Shown here one piece after another: positions 22,611 to 33,100 of a DNA stretch of 64,000 bases. The notes beneath the pieces were generated by a model, which had not been told where the DNA came from, searched no databases, and saw nothing but the letters and a program-made list of their open reading frames with translations. The stretch lies in contig NC_088300.1 of assembly GCF_032854445.1 (NCBI RefSeq), positions 45,563,682-45,627,681 of the forward strand, written 5' to 3'. The stretch is from Liolophura sinensis. Lineage: Eukaryota > Mollusca > Polyplacophora > Chitonida > Chitonidae. Each line of letters begins with the position of its first letter. Position 1 is the first letter of the stretch. The translations under genes and the position numbers were made by a program.

Positions 22611-23600
22611 TTTATTACAATAAAATTAACCAACAGTAGTTCACGCGAGTGGAATGAACGATTCACGCAAAGTTAAAGTATCCCTTGGGTGCTTCGATCA
22701 TCTTCCAGGTACCAGATAGGCAGGATAAGCTTCTGTAATCTTCCAGTTCCTAATGTGGTGAAAAGGAGGTAATGCATAATAAACTAGATAATGAAACTAA
22801 TATCACCATAAATGGTGGTATGTTCAATTCAGATTAAATAATATGCATCTCCATATAACTGATTTCCAAAGTCATAAACAGGCCTATGTATATATATGAG
22901 CTTGAGACACTTACTACTAGAATAGAAATAGGATACACCGAAATTGGTGGAATGTTCAGTCCATGTTACATAAATAACACATCTCTTCAGTTTCATCTCG
23001 TCCTCAACTGTCGCGATCTCTACTAACACTGGCATGAATTATGGTGACACTTTAACAAGCGGTCAACAGCCAGATTCTCCTACCCAAACGTCAGTCTATG
23101 AACAGCTACACTCGCAGGAAACCCCCAAGGAACATCCACCACCGGATTTGGTGGGGGGTGACAGGAGATTGGATAACTCCGGCTTCACCCTTCACGTATT
23201 ATTTGGGGTGAAGTACTCATAAAGGATCTCAAGATTTGTATGGTGAGTAGCAGGTTACTAACTTCCACCCGCATAGACTCGTGGTGTCGATATTAAGTTT
23301 TTAAGCCAGTGTATTCTTTGTCTATGATAGGCAGTGACACGTACAACTGGGATTCCACCGAATTTGGTGACGTCGTAATGATCTACATGGTATGAATATT
23401 ATAATTAGCCATGTGCTTGGTGTACCGATATTTCTATACCAGTAACAAACTATGCACCGTAATTTAACTTACAGTGGGATGGCCATCACCCGTACTCAAC
23501 TGTCGCTGTGCCATCGCAGGTCGGATAACTTGAAGTAAACTGTGCTTTTGCTATTTTTCCGAAAATGACGAACTGGAGCTGCGCGGGCTCCATATTTATA
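22611..23600 (-). other. Candidate small minus-strand transcription unit
   Basis: Read on the minus strand, the unit has these parts. A TATAAATA box lies at 23600-23593. An ATG at 23514-23512 in good context opens 14 codons (MAQRQLSTGDGHPT) and ends at a consensus GTAAGT donor after 23473. A last exon at 22749-22663 follows a pyrimidine-rich CACATTAG acceptor. It is open in two phases: one ends in GYFNFA and stop, the other in DDRSTQGIL and stop. AATAAA lies at 22616-22611, about 47 nt past the first stop. A middle exon at about 23028-22910 (with EIATVEDEMKLKRC and a GTAAGT donor) is likely but its limits are uncertain. I recognise no domain, and the plus strand is also open at 23034-23222 (62 codons), so the strand assignment is inference. 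Confidence 0.33.
23593..23600 (-). promoter_or_regulatory. TATA box of the minus-strand candidate unit
   Basis: TATAAATA on the minus strand, about 80 nt before the first ATG of the candidate unit. It is embedded in a GC-richer stretch unlike the surrounding AT-rich DNA. Confidence 0.45.
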
Positions 23601-23685
23601 CTAAAAGGGCACGAGCCATGACCTCACGTTGAACCAATCAACATCCTCCACACTATGCGGGATTCCCCTCATTGCGTCATTCCAT

Positions 23686-23792
23686 ATGGCTGCACGTGAG
23701 CAGGATCTAGACGAGATGGCAGTCAACATTTCAGTCCCTGTTCTCCATATAGGAAAAAGAAGGAAACTAGCCAGAATAAAGCCTTCAGATAG
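23686..23792 (+). other. Possible first coding exon, divergent from the minus-strand unit
   Basis: An ATG at 23686 opens 35 codons beginning MAAREQDLDEMAVNISVPVL. They contain a basic GKRRKLARIK stretch and end at an AG/GTATTTC donor. Upstream are AACCAATC (CCAAT box) and TGCGTCAT (CRE-like) within 60 bp. Composition looks protein-like, but I found no second exon and recognise no family. The same open frame continues past the donor to 23973. Confidence 0.28.
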
Positions 23793-24629
23793 GTATTTCA
23801 TGTCGAGTTCAAATCGGCTTGAAATGTCCGTTACTCGAACACAAGCAGTTAGTACACACACTAATCGTAATGCCATAAAAGTTGCTGTGTGTTTGACAAG
23901 CCAGTACAACAACAACCTGAATATAAATCGAACTAGTTCGTTGATATGTCAGACCAACAACTTTAATAATTAGAGTTGGAAAGCAGCCAGAAGTAACGCA
24001 GATAATCCTGTCGTCACAATACGCGAGAGGTATATTGTACATACTACTACGTAAATAAGCCAAGAGACTGCTGATCACCATGACAGACCTAAGTGTATTT
24101 TGCACTGCATGAAGACGTATATACAAACACTATACTGTACAGAAAAAATTATTGTACGAGAAAAATGAAGTAAGCAGCATATATATCATGTTTACTCATC
24201 TGTAACTATATGGATTCTAAGGTGACTGGGGCGTACTGTTTACACTCTTAAAAAAGGTTGGTTCTTCAAGACACCCGACTTTGTCCTTTGGCATGCTACA
24301 CAGGTGGAACCAACGTTAGAACCAAATCAAGAACCAAATGTAATTTTTTCTTTCGTTGCGCCATTCTTCGACCTGTAGCCACGCATAAACATGGTCTAGA
24401 GCTGAACATTTAACTGCATTTTTCGTGGACCCCAAAACTAGAGCGTAAAAGCAGACACACACACAAACACAATCTCATAGTAAAGGATAGGCCTACATGA
24501 ATTTTTACTTTTGACTTTTTTCCCCTCTTAATACAGAGTGTATGATGTGCCCTAGTATAGGCCTTTACAACAAAAAAGCTTCTCACCTTTCTTATGAGGG
24601 CGTAAAAATAACTTTAAAACTACAGTGAT

Positions 24630-24782
24630 GCTAGAATGCATTCTGTTATTGCAGATTTTTCTGTTAAATATAACACACATATTCTATTAATTCAACACAG
24701 GCCTAACCATTCTATTAGACTAACAGGATTATATGTTGAATGTAACACAATATTGTGTTATAATAACAGAATACACTCTAGC
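24630..24782. mobile_element. MITE-like element with 20-bp terminal inverted repeats
   Basis: Starts GCTAGAATGCATTCTGTTATT and ends AATAACAGAATACACTCTAGC, which are reverse complements with two mismatches. The interior is AT-rich with repeated TAACA motifs and no coding capacity. Confidence 0.65.
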
Positions 24783-24784
24783 CT

Positions 24785-26041
24785 GCAGGGAAGTAGGAAG
24801 CAATTTCAAAGTGGGGGTCCAAGAGACCGAGCAATAAAGGCGAGGGTCCAAGGCCGCGGAAGCTCTGAAGGAGCTATATTGCCTTAAAGATGACTTGCCG
24901 TATCTTAGATATGCCAGTTGAGGTGTTATTGACTATTTAAGCCTGCCTGAAAAAATTGAAACAGATGTTTAGCTCAATTGTTGGCGCTTTTGCCTGGAGA
25001 ACCATGGGTCAACAAAGAACATTGTAACAATTTATCCAGAATTCAACATTAAATTTATGCATGTCGGAGAAAGGCTGGAGTAGATGGACTAATACAAGCA
25101 TTTAACTCGTATGGAGGAGAATCGGTGGAAAGAAACATCCATGTTTTTACTTGGCCTAGGTGGTAAACTTGCCGGCCTATTCGCGCTGGCTTGCTTTCGA
25201 TTGAAATCAATGTCATTCACACGTATACATATACTTTTTGATCAGGCCTTTGGCTTTGAAAAAAGGTGTGCGTCTGATTTAGGGGAATTGTCATTCACGC
25301 GCCAAAGTCCGTGGTGCGTACAGGGGTTACTTATCTTCCCTTCACTGATGAATCTTGCAGCCTGTCCTAAGTGAAGTGATCTTGGAATGACGATAAACCA
25401 TAATGAAATAAATAACTCGACACCAATGAGTGCATATATTGTACAAATATATTAATTATTCTGCTATTTGGGCTGAGTAGAACTGCAGAGTCATCGCACT
25501 GAAACACAGTCACTAAATTAGAAAAAAAGATTGTGTTTGGAGACAAATGAGTCCACTTTTTGGTCAAATTAGACTGTAGATATATCTGCCCTTCCATGGG
25601 AGAATTGTATATATTAATATATTCTACATCTAAAGGTGTACTGAAAGTTAAAACAAGCAAACCTACATAAACCTATGTAACTTTGGCACATTATCAGTTT
25701 GGAAAACAGATATATATAACTTTGTGACACTATATCATGTGATCTGGAAAAGCAAAATCTTTGAGAAATAATCAAAATTCACAACCTTATGACAATTGCA
25801 GCCATGGTTGCATGGATGCAGAAAATACAAAACCGACGTTGCAGAAAACCTGTTATTAAAAAAAGACCATTATTTCACTACATGTGGCATGAACATTTGT
25901 ACTTCAAAACCGCCTATGCTATGTAACTCTCATAAAAGAAAGGAAAACAATAAAATGAACTATTTGTCAAATTCCATGAAAAATGTCCGGGTAGTTGGAT
26001 TTACTTTTAAAGTTGAACTCAACCAAGTTTGTCAGGCGGCT
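24785..26041. other. Intergenic, no gene recognised
   Basis: Several open frames of 83-97 codons on both strands, none with protein-like composition, splice sites or a recognisable motif. Confidence 0.45.
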
Positions 26042-26053
26042 CCATTTCAATGA

Positions 26054-26382
26054 TCGGGACCGGTAGATCCAGGATCAATCCTTGATCGAGTCACACCTAA
26101 GACTTTAAAAGAGGAAGTTGTAACTTCCTTGCTTGGCGTTCAGCATGAAGAGGATAGTGCAACGACTGGTTGACCCGTATCAGTATAATGGCTCGGGCGG
26201 GGCATCTTACTTGCCTTCGGTAAGTCGTCTCAGTGAAGCAGCACTAAATAAAAGAGCGGTGGAAATCCGTCCTGCTACAAGGAGGCACATTACACGTACA
26301 TGCACCCTAAGGATTCCTTCGTCGTCATATGACTGAAAAAATTGTTGAGTACGACGTTAAACCCCAAGCACTCACTCACTCA
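26054..26382 (+). repeat. SINE family B, with 12-bp target-site duplication
   Basis: Has a tRNA-like head (GGATCAATCCTTGATCGAGTC). The body contains CAACGACTGGTTGACCCGTA, AGTCGTCTCAGTGAAGCAGC and AAGGAGGCACATTACACGTA. The end is TTGAGTACGACGTTAAACCC followed by CACTCACTCACTCAC. It is flanked by a perfect CCATTTCAATGA duplication at 26042-26053 and 26383-26394, so both ends are defined. Confidence 0.95.
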
Positions 26383-26394
26383 CCATTTCAATGA

Positions 26395-27163
26395 GTCCCA
26401 TCTAAGGGAGCTAACTCATAAACATATATGAGTATGTAGGACCAAGGACGGAAAACACATGTAGATCCTATATTTTTGAAAGTGGTGATGGGTTGGGGGG
26501 GGGGGGTGTTGTCATGGCCTGCTTGCCGATTAATCTCCTTAAACCCATTAATTTTTTGAGTGTACGGGATTTGAGTCATTTTACCCGCGATGCTTTTAAT
26601 AATAATGAACACGTGGTGTTGATATTTTTACCTAGAGTAGTATGCTTGAATGTGGAGCCTCGATAACACTTGATATCTGTAAAATAGTGAATAAATAGTA
26701 AAATGGCTTTCCATCACAGGCTCATCGTAGCACCAGCCCGGGCAAATTTTTACCAAGCTTGAAGCCTGAGTCAGACTAGTATGGCAAGCCATATTTTACT
26801 GTTTATTCACAATTTACAGATAAAAAAAATTGGCCTTTCTCATCAAATCATTACAAATAGGCCTGCATGTAGCCTACTTCTGTACATGTGTGGGCTTGTG
26901 ATCGACTGATGATAATGAGTTCATATCATGAAATGAGAAAAATTTGCGCATATCGGAAAATCATTTGATGATATCCCTAAATATCTTGAAGATGTCTCGA
27001 AGTATTATGAGATGTCGTCAAATATTTCATTAAAAGCTAAGTAAGTAGTAAAACGGCTTGCCATATATGGCATACCCTGAGCCTATCTACTAGATAATAC
27101 CGACATCTTACCTTTACGAAACCGAAAACTTCCGATTATTCCCGAGAACTGACGGCTACCTAA
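26395..27163. other. Upstream flank of PGP copy 2, no gene seen
   Basis: Contains a short poly-G run near 26497 and a loose duplication of the phrase around TATGGCATACC and TATGGCAAGCC. No open frame with protein-like character. Confidence 0.45.
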
Positions 27164-30100
27164 ATGGCGTCCTGTCGGCTGCTGGACAGGTCGCTGACCA
27201 AACAAGTTGTTGACGGTGTAGATAATTTCATTTTTGACTGTGATGGTAAGGTGTGACTAGTTTTAAAAGTATCTTTTAACATACACAATGAAAGCTGTCA
27301 TGAAAAGAACGGACATCCAACTACTGTAGCGTACCCGAAGTAAAGCCCGCTTACGAAGTCTGAGCATCGTATAATATAGTTCAACAAATTAAAGAAGCTA
27401 TTTAGTATCAAAAGTCCATGGTCACAAACATGGGAACAAGTGTCGTGAAAAGTGGCAAAATCATAACGATTTGAGTTGGCTTTTTATTTATTACTATTAT
27501 TTTTTCTTTCTTTTCTCTATGCCACTGGTACATGTGTGATGACTGCGCAGACTGCATAATGTTCATCTGTGCCCTAATTAACCTGTTATTCTCCTTAATT
27601 ATAAGAGCTAATCGCCCAACTAATCACATTAAAACCTGTACAAATATGGATTTTGTGTTTGTAGGAACTTGCTCTGTTATTATATTCACGAGAACTGTAT
27701 AATTTGAGAGGGAGAGAGATACGTGTGACGGCAGATAAGTCTGTCTGTGGCGGATAAGTGTACAGGGCGTAGTATATCACATCCTTCTCTGAATGGGTAA
27801 AACCATTTTGCAAAGCGCAAGCACAGTGCCAGTGCTTGGGGGTAGCAGGCGTTTCCAGCCTAGCCAGTTAATGTTGTAGGTGTGTCTAGCCTAGCCAATT
27901 ACCACTGGGAAGAGCCAATCCCCGGATCTTTTGATAACTTTGTTAACCAAGAAGTGCGCTACCTGTCCAGTAAGCAGACCTCAGACCTCAGACCTTGGGA
28001 CGAAAACAGTCCTTGCCCACCAGACGTGGAGATCCATCCGGAAAGAGAGAGCGTGTCCAGCCCTGAAAATTTTGTTTATTTGTTTATAAATGCTTATAAT
28101 TTCAGATATTGTTTTATTGTACCTGACCTGTTTCATTCTAGTAAACTGTTGAAACTGAATATCTCTGACTTTGTCTCTCGCTTACTCTCCGCTCTCCTGG
28201 AACCTACATGGTGAAAGCGGAGCTTACTAATATATATATTCAGTCGTGGAGGTGTCATATCCAGGTCTGTTACATATGTATCTGCAGTATGTAGTGGCCT
28301 CGATCCTGGGCCATGGCTAAAGCCAGCTGAAGTGCTCCTCTTCTGTCCCGTCTACCTCCACACAGAAAATTTCACTAATCTTAGCAACTCAAACAACTGG
28401 TAAGCATTGATCCCCAACTCGTCCAGTGTTGAATATATGTCAATACCAGCATTGGTAAACTATGTGTTTTCACAGTAGTGTAGTCATTTAAACTTTTGAA
28501 TTGAAAAAGTCAAACCAACATCTGCGGCTATGTTTTGAATTAAAACTTCCAGCAAGCTGAGGCCTACTCCTTTCACCATATGCGCCGCTTTAACTTTCAC
28601 TTGACATCACTGCCACCACTGTCAAATTTTGTACAGAAATCTTGAATAACGCTGAGGTCACAGGGGCACTTTGATGAGACAGGAAGTGCTGTCAGGAAAC
28701 AGAAAAACTTTGTCTCAAGCTTTGGTTCTATTATTACTTTGTACACACGCATTCTCTTAACCAAAAATGTTCACAAGATGATTCCTACCAATACCTGAAA
28801 GAATTATTTGATAAATGACGATTAAATAGATCGAGGACACCATGCTTGCAATGATGTGGTTAAACCTACAGGCTCCAAAGGTCAAGCTTGTCTAGTGGTG
28901 GAAATGATCTTTAGCTGCACATGCACTGTAAGGAGTATGCACTCCTGACAGTACATGTACATTCGTTGCTCTCTGCCTTTTGCCTTACTCTTTAACACCC
29001 GTTTTGCTATCACTAGACAAGCTTGACCCCAGGAGACCTTGTGGGACGCCTGTAGGCTTGCTTAGGCTTAGCGTCATCACCTGTGTCCTCCCGTGGAACT
29101 ATTTAATCAGCATTCATCAATGAAATTGTTTTCGGTTTTGGTTACAATCATGCTGTACATACTCTAGATAAAGAGAATGCATGTGCATAGCATATTGTTA
29201 GAGACAAAGGTTGAGGCACATTGTTTATGTTTCTGATATCACTTCTGCCTCACCACTGCCCACGGCGTTGTTCAAGATTTCTGTACAAAATTTACTAATG
29301 GTGGCAGTGACTTAAAACGAAAGACAGAGAACAGTGACTTAAAGCAAAAGATAAGAGAGCAGTGCATGCGCTGTAAGAAGTACGTGTACATGTGCTATTT
29401 TGAATGCACTGCATCAATCATTTCCAGAGTTATCTCCCTTTAAACAAGAAATCGTGACTTTCAGATAGTGTATGCTTGTTATAGAGTTGTAGGTGCTGAA
29501 GTGTAGCATGTCCAATCCCTGGTTTCCACTTAAAAACCATTTGTGCTGAGCTTTAATCCTTAGATTTGGTGACATGCCTCGTCATGCTTAATTCATAGAT
29601 AGGACATCAGTAGTATACCACCATCTTGTAGACAAATCTGACCCTATTTTAAGCCTAATAATGCATAGTGTGAACGGATGATGATGTAATTATGTATTCG
29701 ATTTATTAAGTGTTGCCCCAGAGGCAGCTGCAGAGGCATTCGCCATCTTCTGGTAGTTCTTGTTCTCATTTGTATATGTAGGGGTGTTGTGGTGTGGGCC
29801 CTATCCACTGGAGGGAACAGCCGAAACACTGGCCCATCTGAAGAGAATGGTATGTCAACTTTAAGGTTTTGTGAATAATTATAAGCCTCTTAAAGATTTA
29901 CTCAAGTGTGTCAGTCAATTTTATGTTTTAATCTACATTTCTTGAAGGTTGATAATCATATTTGGAGTTTGCTGATGTACTTTGGCACTTCTGTCTCCTC
30001 ACTTAAAACCTACAGCCCATCTATAGAGCATTGAGAAATGTTGCATGTGGAGGACTTATGGACTGAAAGCTGATACTGTGTCAGCAAAAATAAAGTGTCA

Positions 30101-33100
30101 GTAAAACCTGTTTGGAAAAGGTAGTAAGATAGTATGTCATCAAATGCAAAATATGTTTAACTTATTTTACAATACTCAAAGGTGAGCATAACAAGGCATA
30201 GTATATTGTTTTTTGTCAAGCTAGTTCATAGATGCATTTATGTATGAATGAAATTTGATGAGACTTGACTATGTTTTTAGGGCAAAAGGATTTTTTTGAT
30301 GACCAACAACAGTGCCTTGTCCCGCAGAGAATATTTGGAGAAGTGTTATCAGCTAGGTTTCCATATTACCGAGGTTTGCTAGCCCCTCTTATACTGTAGT
30401 CTTACCATTTATTGTTTCTTGAATGTGGGGGAAGAGAGAGGGAGTAGTTACATGTAACTTATCTCCAAGCTTTTATTGGTTTGGTATGCTTTGATTTTCA
30501 ATCATACATGAACACAATTATGTTGACAAAATTTCACCAAAAAATTATACAGATAAATCAAACATGGATTTTAATGTGAAAATAGAAAATCAGTTATACA
30601 GTTGATGGCAAGCATTGCTGTATATGGGCCCATAAAGACCTTAAGAATAAAATAATAGACTGCATTTAACTTTGTAACTGTGTACATCCATCAAAATGTC
30701 ATGGTCTACACTGTGGACAATTTTATTATTTACTTATTGTATAGTTATATAGTAACTATATATAGAATATATAGTTGCTCCTGAAATGATTATGGACATT
30801 TACCATAATAGACATTCCCTCTTACGTAATCAATGGGCAGGTGTGTATATGATATGAATCATGCTTGATGTATGCTACAGCACAGTTGGCATGAAGAACT
30901 TTGTTCTGTATTTGTACTGGATGATAGTAAAATTGTTTCTTTTTTGGGGCGGGCGGTTATAATTTCAGGAGGAGATGGTTTGCACGGCTTATGTAGCAGC
31001 TCAGTACCTACATAATATACACTTTAAAGGAAAGATTTACCTGGTGGGAGAATCAGGTGTAGCAGAAGAGCTGGACAAGTTTGGCTTCTCTTACACAGGG
31101 ATTGGGGTAAGATTACCGAGCTGTCAGCTGTTCAGCTGTGATATTGGAACTAATTTTAGCAGATTTTTTTTATTTTTATAGTGCATTTATTGATATTTAT
31201 TTATCAGTTTTTGTTGTCTCGATCTTTTCAAAATGTAGACATAATCATGTTTGTTTTATGTCACAGCCTGACACTGTGGAAGGAGGAGTCGCTGAGTGGA
31301 CAGAGACTGAACTTGATCCACAGGTAACATACTAACATAGCCAAAAAGTGATTCAGATTTGAAATCAACATGCAATTCATATAGTGTTTACACTTTGTAG
31401 TGTTAGAATTTTGAGTTAAGTAAAAAGGTAGAGTTGCACTTTTAACATGTTTTATCTTTCACATAACAATGAAATTACTGTGAGGGAGTGAGTTTTGTAA
31501 GAATTGTGTCACTGCAATATTTTTCCCATTTCAGATAAATTGTGTTATTGTGTCTTTTGACCGCCACATAAGCTTTCCAAAATCCTTAAAGCAGCTAGCT
31601 ATGTGAAACAGATGGACTGTATTTTTCTGGCATCAAATGAAGACAGCTGTTACCCGTTCAATGGTAGCATCCTTATACCAGGTAAACTAGCTCTTAGCAG
31701 ACAGTGAGAAATTGAAATAGTAACCCTTAACATTAGCCATGTTATATCTTTCAGATTCCATGAGTATCTGAATGCATACACGTAGATGATGTTTACCAGT
31801 ATCCATCATTATCCAGATTTTCCTGATTACTACCCTGACTAGTTTTGTTATCTCACTTCTGATAACCTTTGGATAAATGAAATAATATTGTATGCAAATA
31901 ATCAGCTTTGATAAACAGGTCAACAGATTGATATTCATAGTTTAATAAGAACTAATATTGTCTGTAACCAATGTGTTGACCAGGAAGTGCAAATGGAATA
32001 CCTGAGAGTGCACTTGAATCTCCCACCCCTACTTTTGATTGCCCCTTTCCATCTATATCTTCTACTCCATGAAACTTCTTAGTCAAATCTTTGGCAATTC
32101 TCAAAATAAATATTCTGAGATCTTTACAAAAAAACTCACAAATATAAACCTTTGTTAAACAATTTTAAGAGTACTTTCAGCATAATTTAAGTTAACAGAT
32201 TGTGTTAGCATTTTCAAGTCCTTTGCAGAGGGGGAGAGCATGTGAAAGTGAAACGAAAATTCTGTCCAGCTGATAGATTTGACAGGGAGTGGAGTGAAAC
32301 CTCATGACAAAATTCTTTTCACACCAACAATTTTCAGCCTAGTAAAATAAAATCTATACTGAGAAATCTCTTTCTATGACTTACTTTTGATCTATAAATA
32401 AATGAGTCCTAAATTACCTGATATTCATAAAGCTTTGTCCTGATGTAGAGCATCCTTCCTTCACATGAAATTTTTTTTCTGTCCTCCATTGCAGGCACAC
32501 TGTACACACTCGACTACAAGTTTGCTGAGTGTAAGCTCCCAAGGGAGCCTCAGCTGAGATCATTAGCTTACGAGGAAGAGGGGAGCCAAGATCATGTTGT
32601 GTTACAATAAGGATGAAAGGAAATCTTTGTCCTTGTATGTGAACTCCCCTGCTTCCATTTCAAATAGCATCTTCCCTTTTAAGATTTCTCTACCATTGTT
32701 TCGTCTTCACAAACATTGTCAGTAAACAGATACAATTGCTATCTACATATCTAAGTTTTGCAGATGTTTTTTGAAGTTTATATACTCGATCAAGTAGGCC
32801 TTTGGAACAGCTGCCCCAAATAGGGACAGCGTACATTAAATGAGGAAGGGTATAAATGTTATAAAATAATAGTCTTGTTTTAAAGGGAAGAAAAGGCTGA
32901 AGGTTGAATTGTTTCGGTGGTTTTAGTTTTATAGGCTTTGTGAATGTTTTTTAATGATTTTAATTGATAGACTCAATTCAAAAATTCATTAGTTATATAA
33001 ACTTCAGTTTGTTTTCTGTTGTAAACATGTTCTCTAGAAATTAAACCTCCATGCACGGAAACAATTTCTTGTATACAGGGTTTCTGTGACTTTATTGCTC

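Noticed and set aside
25111-25374. 87-codon open frame starting MEENRWKETS
   Set aside because: The start looks protein-like, but there is no domain, no splice partner and no poly(A) signal.
27882-28214. 110-codon open frame in PGP copy 2 intron 1
   Set aside because: Lies inside the possible solo LTR-like block and ends in hydrophobic AT-rich translation; no domain seen.
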